Source: Trichoplax sp. H2 (lineage: Eukaryota > Placozoa > Uniplacotomia > Trichoplacea). From it: a stretch of DNA of 64,000 nt. The stretch's first letter is position 1; every line of letters begins with the position of its first letter. Positions 26,379-37,468 of the stretch are shown here, piece after piece. The notes below the pieces were generated by a model. It searched no databases. It saw nothing but the letters and a program-made list of their open reading frames with translations, and had not been told where the DNA came from. The stretch spans positions 496,001 to 560,000 of the forward strand of contig NOWV01000016.1 in assembly GCA_003344405.1 (NCBI GenBank), in the 5' to 3' direction. The translations under genes were made by a program, and so were the position numbers.

Positions 26379-29014
26379 TTTGAACTGCAGCTCTCTTCAC
26401 TGTGTAAAATCAAACGCTCAAGCTGTAACTTTCTACAATGGAAAAGTTGATGGTACTGACAGGAGGACTCCAAGGAAAACTCGATAGACTCCTTTCAATG
26501 CCTTTCAGTACTCAATAGGATTCCAGCCACATGTCCGTCTGGTAACCGTTATGGCTTCCAGACTTCAAGACGGGCAAAAATGGGCATACAAAATTCATAA
26601 CCAATGGATATTTTCTGCATAAACAGAATAAATTCATTATTGTACTCGTATTGTCTTTCAACATGGTGCCATCTGTATACTATCCATATATTAATAATCA
26701 TAATAATAAATACAGTAGGTAAACCTCCTTCACTCGGAAGGATATTTCAAGATTCTACGAAATACCAATATGAACAAATTATTATTTACAATGAATTGAA
26801 TTTTAATAATACGCTGCACCAGTATAAAAGATGAGAGTATTCTACACTAATATGGTCTTCCAGCACTTGAAAGGAAATGTGAAAATTTCCGCGGTAATTA
26901 TAAGAGTAAGAAAAATAAGAATGCAACGAAATGAGGAAAGATCTCCTATTCTGTACTACAGTATATGAGATTGCCTTTCTAGGATAAAGAAAAATATAAT
27001 CATTTATAGTAATGAGAAAATAATTATTGGCGTTTATACCGAATTAAGAGGATAAATATCCTATGCAGTTATTGTCTCAGCATAATATCATCCGATAACT
27101 GTAGAATCAGTAATGATAGTGTCTCTGTAATAATAAATACATTATACACTACGATTAGAGAAAGGGAAAGCAAGAAAATAATCGACATTGATGCTCAATT
27201 ATGAAGATCGATATTCATCGGATAACTGTACAATAAGTGATGATAGCCTGTGTAATAACGAATACAGTATACAGTACAATTTAANNNNNNNNNNNNNNNN
27301 NNNNTCAGATTACTTTAGACTAGATTCTTGTGAGTAATTAATTATTGCTGTACTATTCTTTAGAACCTTGTAATAAAAAGCTTTTATAGTACTGGATTCC
27401 TCTGTGGACTAAAATTACTGTGGAAACGATATTACAATTGGCGTTTATACCGAATTAAGAGGATAAATATCCTATGCAGTTATTGTCTCAGCATAATATC
27501 ATCCGATAACTGTAGAATCAGTAATGATAGTGTCTCTGTAATAATAAATACAATATACACTACGATTAGAGAAAGGGAAAGCAAGAAAATAATCGACATT
27601 GATGCTCAATTATGAAGATCGATATTCATCGGATAACTGTACAATAAGTGATGATAGCCTCTGTAATAACGAATACAGTATACAGTACAATTTAAATTAA
27701 GAATAGGGAAGAATAATAACGTGGTCTACATTGATGCTAAATTACCAAGATTGCATGTACACGTAATTAATGTACAATTGTATATTATCTTTTCAGCATG
27801 ATATCATCCGTATAGACGTGTGAATAAGCAAAGACCCCAGGCTTAGAAGGATATATTAAATCTCTGTATTAATGCAAACAAGTAGAATTTTTTTACTATA
27901 ATATGCAGACGTCAATACGCACTAAATTGGTTACTAATATCTCAGTAATCACGTAACCATGAACAGGGCTGTGGTATATGCAAAATATCACAAGATGGAT
28001 ATAGATTAGGAAAAAAATAAAGACGTGTACAGTCGAAATGGCACATGCATTTCCATTCAGTGTAAATTCATATTCTCGTACTATACAGATATTATTATAA
28101 TTATTATCCAAAAACATAGTTATCGTAAAGTAATGGGTGTTACAACGTAAATCGTTTATTAAATTGCATGTTACATACGAGTAATGATTAGGTATTAACA
28201 ACTAGCCTACCAAGTAAACCAGTATCAAATTGGCATACAATCTGAGTCTCGCTACTAAATTACCAATAACTAGGAAAATTAAATTAATTTGGCAGGTATT
28301 GCAAAAAGCGTCTAGCAAGATATATTTATCTTGCAGCTTTTACAGTGCATTTAATCGCTTTAGATATAGGAAACTATCGAATGATAATTAATATAATTAG
28401 TCTTTTTACTATCCAATATGGTTTTCATGTTTTATTTATAGAAAAATTCAATTCACTCTCTAAATCATAATATCCTCCGGAGTAATACTACGTAGAATCG
28501 GTGCTATCTTACAAGTAGGTGGAGAATAGAGTTAAGGAGCGTATACATTGCATAGACAGCATACTGTATAACATACACTTAACACAAGCATACGAGTATA
28601 TACATTTTAGCTTAAACTTATGTTTTACTTCAATGATAACATACAAGAATGCATTATAATGGAATTTCTGAACATAGTTTACCGTACCAATAGCAATTGT
28701 TGTGACGTAAAAAATTTTGAAAGCATATTCGGCATATCAGATAGGATAATCTTAGATCAAGCCTCATGTTAGTATAGTAGCTATTCCTTCGATACAAAAA
28801 AAATTTGCAAACTAACGACATGATCCTATTGATGTATCTATGAAGAATGCACTAATAAAAAATATATTAATCCGATATACAATCTACATTAATCGACTTC
28901 TTTATTACGAGAAACTGTAATCGATGTTAACGCTACTCGTGAATAGTCAATCCTGTATATGAAACGGGATTAATTAATTTACACACTCTTATTTTATACG
29001 TAGAACAATTGATT
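26379..29014. other. Intergenic, AT-rich, with a gap
   Basis: Contains the duplicated gap flanks described separately. No gene was recognised. The minus-strand open frame near 27896-28201 has no family resemblance. Confidence 0.5.
27028..27694. repeat. Near-identical sequences flanking a 20-N gap
   Basis: 27028-27284 (starting tggcgtttataccgaattaa) recurs at 27438-27694 with only a few differences. The gap (27285-27304) and about 130 unique bases lie between them. This is either a true 410-bp-period duplication or overlapping contig ends or haplotypes joined by the assembler. Confidence 0.9.
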
Positions 29015-32000
29015 TTATTTATTTAGTTTCGATTTAGCGGCTGCAAATACTTTCGGTCTTATTGTGGCCAAGCTAATTAACATCGCCTCCTGTAGGTAAA
29101 AATTCACAGTTTTATTACAGTAATATAAAATGCCTTCAAATGTTCTCAAACAAAAATTCATGATTGCTATGAAATGTTTACCTCAGTTCTGATAATTCGG
29201 CTTCCTTGTCCAGGACAGGTATTTAAATAATAATCAAATAGTAAGCGTATATCTGATAAACGCAAGGATTCATCACTTTCCAAGGCTGCTTCAAGCCCAG
29301 AAAGTCCTCCAAAGGCTATTAAAATATGTCTAATAAATAGCGTTGATATTACGGTGTGAGATTACAAATTGCATACTAATGCTAGTTAACCTTTCTACGG
29401 TATCTATCGAGTAAACATTTGACTGGTAATAATTATAATTCCTCCTAATAAGATACTGAGTGTGGATTGCTCCAAATACCCTACTAGTAGACTGTATTCG
29501 TTATCATACAGATTCAAGGGCATCTCGTAACGACTATTTAGTCATACGTATTTGCGCATACTTAAAAGAAGACAAATTTAACTCTTCCATAGAGTCACCT
29601 CCATCTGATGTTCCTATACTTAAATCATAGCCACCCTAATACACAAGTGAAGGAAAAGAATTTTATCATAAAAGGTACTACATATACAGTCTAAATAAAA
29701 AATCACGTGTTAAAGACTATACAGTAGAATGAGTAGCAAACCTCATAAGGACATTCTGTAATGGCCGCACCTAAGCTTCGTGCAACTCGAACTCTATAGC
29801 CCCAATATATACCTGCATCCATCCGTGGAGCATCAGCACTAACAACTGTACCTTTGTAAGTTTTACTATCTATTTCATAAAACAAAAAGCGGATGTTACT
29901 TAGGGCGTATAATTACACGGCTAGACCTGTAGTGATCAAATGTAACGTGCTAATCGCATGAAAGGATTTCGCATTCATGCAAAATCATGTTATATTTAGA
30001 TAAGCAAACCTGAAGATTGTTCAGAATCCAATTTGACCGTTACTCTTAAGCCGGATTGAAGTTGTCGATCAATCCTTACCTCCTTAAAATGATATTCAGA
30101 ACAAATTTATAACGAAGACATTGACTCAAAAAAATGGTACGATGTTGAATGGCATCATTATACAACAGAAATATTGTGAATATACATGTAGTGATTGCTT
30201 ATCCAATCTGATTGTTATCATACCTTCCTCATACCACAGTTTACTAATGAACCCTTTTTACCGACGGGTCTGTCCAATGTGACACCTTCCCTGTATGGTA
30301 CGTCTTCATCAATAAGCATGTGATGTGTGGAATTCAAGGGGTTCAATAGGCCTATCAAAAAAGGTTTATCTAGCGTTAATCCAGTCTTCTCACTTAAATT
30401 AGAATTATCTACTTGAAATGATATTACTGTACATAACAGAAACATATTTACCGGCATAACGTAAATCAGGATGCTTTGGGAAAAAAAATTTCCTCAGGTA
30501 TCTAGAAAATGTTGAAGAGAAAGACATGGATAAAATTATGAATCAATCTTGTCTTGATATGTAGTTGACTATAAGAAAGAATCCTACGCTGTATTTAAAA
30601 AAAAACGTACTGGGGACATTCTAAGTACTGTAAAATATTAGCCAAAACTTTGTTAGGATCATAGTCCTTCCTTGTAACGCCAGTAAATTCACCAACATCT
30701 TCGCTATAATTCATGTTTAGGGTAACAAAAGAATAAAGTCAGAATACACAATATACACCATATTCTGTTGATTAAGCCGTATTACAAAGTGTGGCACTTA
30801 CTTAACAGTCTTGCCGCTCTCATCGAATATTACTACTTCGTCAACCTCAAAAATTACTAAAGCCCTTGCAATCTTTTGGCACAAAATAGAATTAATTAGT
30901 GTACAAGATATCCATACCTATTGATATTGACTGAAAATGATCGCCTACTTGTCCAGCTAAATAAGTACGTAATTCCGGAGACTGAGCATTGTTTAAAATA
31001 GAGCCAGGCACGGCAACAGAAACAGTGTACGGGCGTCCTAAAAGGTGAGAAAGTTTGAAGTATCGAAACTCTTAATACTTTGGTATAATAATAAAATGGA
31101 GAGGAGTCTCAGGCAAAATGGTAAATCTGTAGCAAGTCGAACATAATTAATTATCCTTGACAGTTTACTAGAAAATAAGCTTCAAAGGCTAAGTATCCAT
31201 ATTGCAAATAACTTGTGATAAGAATAGTGTATCGGTAGTGAAATATGGCATAAGTCGTAGTATTGCCATTTTCAATCCAGTAAATGTTACAAGTATTGCA
31301 ATATTAAAGTACTCAGTTCGATTCCTATACCTTGTTGTAAAAATGCAGAACATCCGAATCTGCAACTATTAACGCACCTTTATTTTCGCTAGCAATATTG
31401 TTATCAGCAGCCTGAATATTGTTATTAATATTGGGCGCTTTTTGATCTCCTGCAGCTTGTACGTGGAGCTGAGCAGCCTCCTTAGTTATCGTTTTATCCT
31501 TCTTTTTTTTGTGTTTTGCTTTCTTTTGCTTAGCAGCCTTGTCTTTACTCTATTGATATAGAAAGAAATTGAAGTAAAATTGAGAGGAATTACTCGTTTA
31601 ACACCATCGTGGCAGGTAAATTTGCATAGAACAATATACTCGTATCTAGAATTCATTACAGATCGAGCAGCAAGTGTAGCATTCGGACATATTGCATAAC
31701 AATGGAATGCAGTTATGGAATTCATGTACGAATACTTGTGCTATTATTACTATCCATCCATTACCATCCATCTTGAATACTTTTTTAATGCATGGATTAT
31801 ACACGTGCTTGCATCAACATCGATCAGCCAGTGAACTGTAGAACTACTATCCTGTGTGCAATGTCTATGTAATCAACGAGTTATCATAGGCGAATTGTTA
31901 TCCTGTATGTCATGCACGCAACCAATGAGTTTTAATAAGCGATCAGTGTTTTGTAGTTTGGAAGAACGCTAGTTAAGTTTGCAGACAGCAATACTTGCGT

Positions 32001-32386
32001 AATGCGTATGTCATCTATCTCCATCATGACCTGCTGCTAAAATACTATAGCATAGCATTGGTCAATGGAGTAGGTGAAATCAATCTCTTTTCAGTCTCTT
32101 TTCAAATCAATTGCTTGTGCTGTTGTCATTTCTTGATACTATCTCCTACACAAAATGAAAAAGTGTGATCTGATGGCTGAAAGAGCTTGACCAATCAGTT
32201 TTGATTGATGATGGCGATTTGTCATCAAGCAGCTCACTCAATAACATACTACAAGTCTAGGAAAAGAGCTGCTGCTGCTGCCTGGCTGTTACTTGATTTA
32301 ATACGCATGCTAAGTGGATAGAAATGATGCAGTAGAATGATTTATTACCACCTATGTTGACTCACCAACTTCCCTGATTGACCCAT
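29015..32386 (-). CDS. SPOUT1: SPOUT-fold RNA methyltransferase (SPOUT1/C9orf114/CENP-32)
   Basis: Twelve exons with consistent phases: 32386-32366, 31549-31378, 31037-30949, 30872-30802, 30703-30611, 30501-30452, 30351-30224, 30082-30010, 29869-29742, 29635-29562, 29329-29182 and 29089-29015. They give 373 residues (human 376). The N-terminus is lysine-rich (QKKAKHKKKKDK). Core motifs follow: RPYTVSVAVPGSILNNAQ, SPELRTYLAGQ, VDEVVIFDE, ILQYLECPQYLRK, FPKHPDLRYAGLLNPL, SLVNCGMRKEV, GIYWGYRVRVA, FGGLSGLE and the cofactor-loop region LNTCPGQGSRIIRTEEAML. Human SPOUT1 is an SAM-dependent RNA methyltransferase that also acts at kinetochores and spindle poles. Exon 1 (MGQSGKL) is only seven codons; it was placed by its ATG, its GTGAGT donor and phase 0, so it is the least certain part. 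Confidence 0.94.
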
Positions 32387-34584
32387 TTCGATCGGAAGTA
32401 GTTGCTATGGCTTTCCTGTTGGCAATATCATCGCAAGAGCCAAAAGGATTTTGCTCACAAGTTAGTCAGCTTTTCCAGACCTCCAGCAGTCCGTAGTGCG
32501 TACAGGACAGGCTGTACAGTGTACAGTGTACAGTACTGTATCAGCGACTATTACAGCTAGAGTAAACTGACTGAAGAAAGCGATTGTCAGTGTCAACGAC
32601 TTGCTGACTATTTCTCTGGTGATTTCGACTATGGAGTACATCTAAAACTGTACACTGTACTAGCTACGCCTGGAAATGGCTACCAAGTGGGTTGCATACA
32701 GTACTGTGTGCAGTTCCAGTCTTCCGATAGAGCGAAATGATAAGTAAAATAGTCAGCCTCCCCATTTTTTTCAATGCAAAATGGTTGACAGTCTCTCTCT
32801 CACTCTTTCTTTGAGTAATGTCGTCACTGAACTGTACAGTAGTGACATTACTTTCGCTCGAGATTTTCAAAGTTGTCTACTTGTTTGACTTTATATTGGG
32901 TCTACGTCATCCATTGTCCTCACAATAGCCGATATCGTCGATTACTGCATACTGTAGATAATACGGAACATCACCAACAAGGTAGTGTAGGGCAAATCAT
33001 GTCATTAGTTATGCTTCGACGCAAAATCACTGTCAGTGGGTGACGCCATTTCTTATCCTGACACTACTATCTGTACTAGAGTGTGCTAATCCAATGTCTA
33101 GAGTGGGCAGAGTGTACTGTATTATCATTCAATCGCTAGTAGAGATCATAAAGGAACCAAACCTTTCTCAGATCTAATCGCTACAGCATCGTGACACGCT
33201 GCATTGGACGAATAACCATAGGAGGTCCAGTACGGTCCATGAAAGTATAGGTTTTATATGAAATGTCATACTAAATCATATAAATACGATTTGGACGAAT
33301 AGCCATCGAGGTCCAGTACGGTCCATGAAAGCATACTGGACACTAACCCTAACATGAGCAGTGGACAGTAGTAAGTCATTCAGATGTCAATCGCAGACTG
33401 TAGACGGTACACCTGCGCGCTTTACAGACATACGGAGTTACGGACGTAGTTAAAACGACCAGTCCAAGAATCAGCCTTGCAATGATTCGTATCGTCAATG
33501 AGCGTTTGCTGTCCCGTTCCTTTCTTTTCTTAGTTTTGAGTAGTCCCTGCAGGCTGTTACTGTGTAACTTGATCGATTTCAACTTGAAATGTGAACTCAT
33601 GTAAAGTGCAAACGTCGGCCGATCAACGTTTACTGTCTGCACCTTTGCACAATCTGACTCACTCATGATAACCCAAACGCAGTTCCACCATTTCTTTCCA
33701 TACAGTACGTCTAGCTAGACCCATGGCTGCTCAGATGAATTGGATAGCGCAGTACACCACTCTACCGCTTGACCGGCACAGTACATTGCGTACAGTATGT
33801 ACTAAAAGCTGGCAACTCTGGTTGACAGTCAATCATACTGGAAGTGAACGTTGGCGAACGTGTACTGTTGACAGCAGTGTCAAGTCTTCTGCTCACGATA
33901 CTGTACAGTGTACTAAATTGCCAACCAACAGTGGACACCTTTTTGAACATAAGACTGTCTAGTACAATGGAATCCGTTTTTTCCCTATGATTGAAGAGTA
34001 AAAACTACAAGTAAAACGCTTCAAAAAGACCAATCGTCATCCACCTTCCTATATAGATCAATTTCTTCTAGACAGTCCTTGTTCAAACCATGCATTTGCG
34101 ATCGATTTTGTACAAATTGATGCAAAAATTGGAGTATCCAATGGATCAGTTGACTGCACTGTCCAATCGGCTTCCATATACAGTACGTTCAAAAGGATAT
34201 CACTAGTCATGGGTGACATTATTTCTCATCCTGGACCTAATGTGGTACATAATATAGTAGTATATGGTGTGCTAATTTAATGTCCACAGCCGCCATCGTC
34301 GGTCCCATTGGTACGGTGGCCGAGAGGGGCCACTGCTCTACAGTGCACAACTCCTGCGGGCAAATGATAGACAGTAGAGGAGGAGTACAGTGTGGACTAT
34401 ACTTGTCTGTGTGGTGTTTGAGTACTGAGACAATGGCCACAGTCCAGAGTACAGTAAAGAAAGTACTGTACTCACTTTCGCCCACTGGACAAATGGACGG
34501 TCGGACAACGGACGACCTGTGCGCCACACCAACGTGGTGTCCTAGTGTCTGCCGCTCGCTATACAAGGTCTGATACAAAACGAA
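32387..34584. other. Divergent intergenic region between SPOUT1 and EIF3G
   Basis: Holds the 5' regions of both genes. It is rich in tacagtac/tgtaca strings. Two short internal duplications are visible: gaggtccagtacggtccatg at ~33224 and ~33310, and a gggtgac...tctcatcctg-like block at ~33038 and ~34208. The open frames here (for example 33376-33666 and 34237-34578) have no family resemblance. Confidence 0.5.
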
Positions 34585-36455
34585 ATGCCAATCATGGACA
34601 ACGACATGGTAGAGTAAGTTGGATCCATTTGAACATTCTTCATCATCGTCTATATATGTTGTCTAGTTAGGCCATAATATAGATAGTATCTCATTTTCTT
34701 TTCTCATTTCAATTGTAGTTCCAACGCAACGTGGGGAGAAAGAATGGAAAATGAGGGTTAGTTGATGATGATATCGTCTAGATAATGGATGCAGTAATAT
34801 TTGGCATGCAACCATCGGTAGTCCATCTAGCCGGCTTTTCATCATGCTAGTTGGTGCTAAATTGTTGATGACAAGGAGTGTTGATATTTCGTGTTGATTT
34901 ACATTACTGATGAAATAAAGTAGATGTAGACGTTATGAAGTAGAGGATGAGTGGAGAGACTATTTTACCAATTTCAAGATTGCTTGTCCTATCTAGACGA
35001 TGAGTCCTCAAGTCCTAAGGTGGAAATTCTGGATAACGGTATTAAAATCGTAGAAGAAGAGAGAACAGAGGGCAACAGAAAATTTCTGGTAAGATCCTGT
35101 CGTTGTTATGCTTGCTATTCGCTGTTATCACAGCCACCTTGAAAATGAAAATGTTCAATCTACCAGATAGCAAAGAGTAACGCTTTCATACTACTGTACT
35201 CAATTGTTGATCTTCAACAAAGTCTTGAAGACTAATGCCGATGTATGATGGCTAATGCTTGTAGGTTAAACGAACATTTCGCATTGAAAACAAGAGAGTT
35301 CCTAAACCGGTTGCTGAAAGAAAGGTAGGACAATTGACCGACAAATAAATTATCAACTCCATTTGATGACAGTTGGAATGCTGACGTGCGGCCATTCCAT
35401 TGACGACTTGAAACGCTTGTGATAATGATTTGTCCATGCTTTGCAATAGGCTTGGAAGAAATTTGGTGCATCTACTGAAGATCCTAAAGGTCCTAGTTCT
35501 AGTACGACTAAAGTTGCTGAAGACACCTTCTTAGCATTTATAACAAATCGTGAAGTAAGTACAACCACAAACACTATTCAATACTAGCAACCGATAAAAG
35601 CATGAATTATCTTATTGGACTATAGGATAACAGTGACGAAAAGTCATTAAACAATATACCAAAAGAAAGATTTGGAACCTACAAAGCACCTTTTGCCGCT
35701 AATAAAGGTAATTAGTATGGATGATAAATACAGTACCTATCATTCAGTATTTCTCCAAAAACTTTTTCATCTGCTGTATGGCATCAATTTATAACCTTTA
35801 TCCATCTTACGTAGAAAATGCACGAAGTGAATTGTCTAGGATGGCCAGTAGTCAATTGGGAGTTGACAGTAAATATGTTGTACCAAGTCGAAGATTTGGA
35901 GGTAGTCAACTTGGTGACACTCTGGAATTATACAAGAGAGGTAAATTATAATTTTACTGTAGTATATTTTAACCAGGTATCATGGTACAACTATATTATC
36001 ATAATCTTTCGTAGACGATCAGAATACAGTCCGTGTATCCAACTTATCCGAGGATGCCGACGAAGCCGATCTTACTGACTTATTTAGACATTTTGGTCAA
36101 ATATCCAGAGTTTTTCTCGTTCGTGACAAAAAAACGCGTCGCTCAAAGGTCTTTTTAATCCTAAACTATTCTCTTAATGAGTATTGCGTAGAAATTGACC
36201 ACTTGAAACTTACTAATCAACATTTTCAATGTTTGCATCTTTTTATACAGTGCTTTGCTTTCATTAATTATAAGAATCGTGAAGATGCAGCATATGCCAT
36301 ATCTCAGTTAAATGGTTTCGCTTATGATCACTTACTCTTGGACGTCGAATGGGCAAAGTAAGATTTGAAAATGTTTCTTACGTGGCATAATACAGAGAAA
36401 TTGATGCTTATATCAATATTTCCCATTTCTTAATTGCAGGCCTCCTTCAAATTAA
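34585..36455 (+). CDS. EIF3G: Eukaryotic translation initiation factor 3 subunit G
   Basis: RNA-binding subunit of eIF3 in ribosome recruitment and scanning. Ten exons: 34585-34613, 34719-34756, 34997-35088, 35265-35324, 35450-35554, 35626-35707, 35815-35940, 36015-36148, 36251-36357 and 36440-36455. All phases agree, giving 262 residues (human 320). The N-terminus (ATWGERMENE) parallels the human SWADQVEEE segment. VKRTFRIENKRVPKPVAERK and AWKKFG match the eIF3i-binding region. The C-terminal RRM has RNP2 VRVSNL and RNP1 CFAFINY, and ends YDHLLLDVEWAKPPSN. The zinc knuckle (C-x2-C-x4-H-x4-C) expected before the ENARSEL helix is missing: exon 6 reads IPKERFGTYKAPFAANK, with no cysteine. Exon 3 could instead start at an acceptor about 20 bases upstream in the same frame. 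Confidence 0.94.
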
Positions 36456-37468
36456 TTTGGTTTTTCCAATTTGTATCAATATTGTCGTATATATTAAGAG
36501 TCTTAATTAATTAATGCAATAACATATTGGTAAAATAAATTAAAACCCTATAAAATCAAGATCTAGACTTTTTTTCTATGCATAAAGCTTTTGTATCACA
36601 AGCTATTAATTAAAATAGTGACTAAATTCAAATTCGTATCGTGTTGCAAGCCAAAGTTGCGCATGCATTATTACTCCTGATACTTGGAATCATTAAGATG
36701 CTCATCTATTCTACTAAAGAATCTCTATGGATAAATGATAGAAAAAGTATAGCGCTACTTCGTAAAGACAGTATAACTACCACTGGAATAATGCATGAAT
36801 GTTAGTGTACTTCTTTACTATTATCTATATAATTACGTATAGTCAGTTTAGTAATGCCTTTTTGTCGATAAATGTATAAATTTACTTATGTAGGAACTTA
36901 TTTTGTCGATACATATCGATATATATAATAAAAGTCACTTTAGAATTCACATTTTTTGCTTGAATACAAGAATATAAAAATATTTTCTAATTGAACAGTA
37001 AATATTAGATAACATGTAATCAAATCACATGAAAATCTGAGGTTGCACTTTAATACAGTAGTCTGAAGCTGACTTCTATACAAAGCCTAAAAACTTTCAA
37101 TATAATACTAACATTGCTTGAGGCTATAATCGTCAACAGCAAGAATCAATTTTAGATAAATAGGTTAAAGAACCAATATTATATGTCTGTACCGTATACA
37201 AGTGCAACGCTCTTACATATGATACTGATCAGAATAACACAACGAGATGAAGTTCATTTCGCCAGCGAGACATTAGTGATGGAGCAAAATACGCGTAGAT
37301 TACAACAGCATTCGGTTTTTGCAACGTTGATTCTAACTAGTACTTTACGAATAATAAATGTGCTACTGCTTTCCTTTTTATTCCATAATCCATCTATTAA
37401 GCCTACAGCACACCCGTGATAAATTGATAATGTTCTAATTGTATCAAGATGTACAAAATCTTTAAAAA
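36456..37468. other. Convergent intergenic region between EIF3G and POFUT1
   Basis: AT-rich, with an aaataaattaaaa string near 36534 that could be a polyadenylation region. No supported gene; the plus-strand open frame at 37183-37419 has no recognisable homologue. Confidence 0.5.

Noticed and set aside
34237-34578. Frames on both strands just upstream of EIF3G
   Set aside because: Shadow-like overlapping frames in a tacagtac-rich promoter stretch, with no family resemblance.
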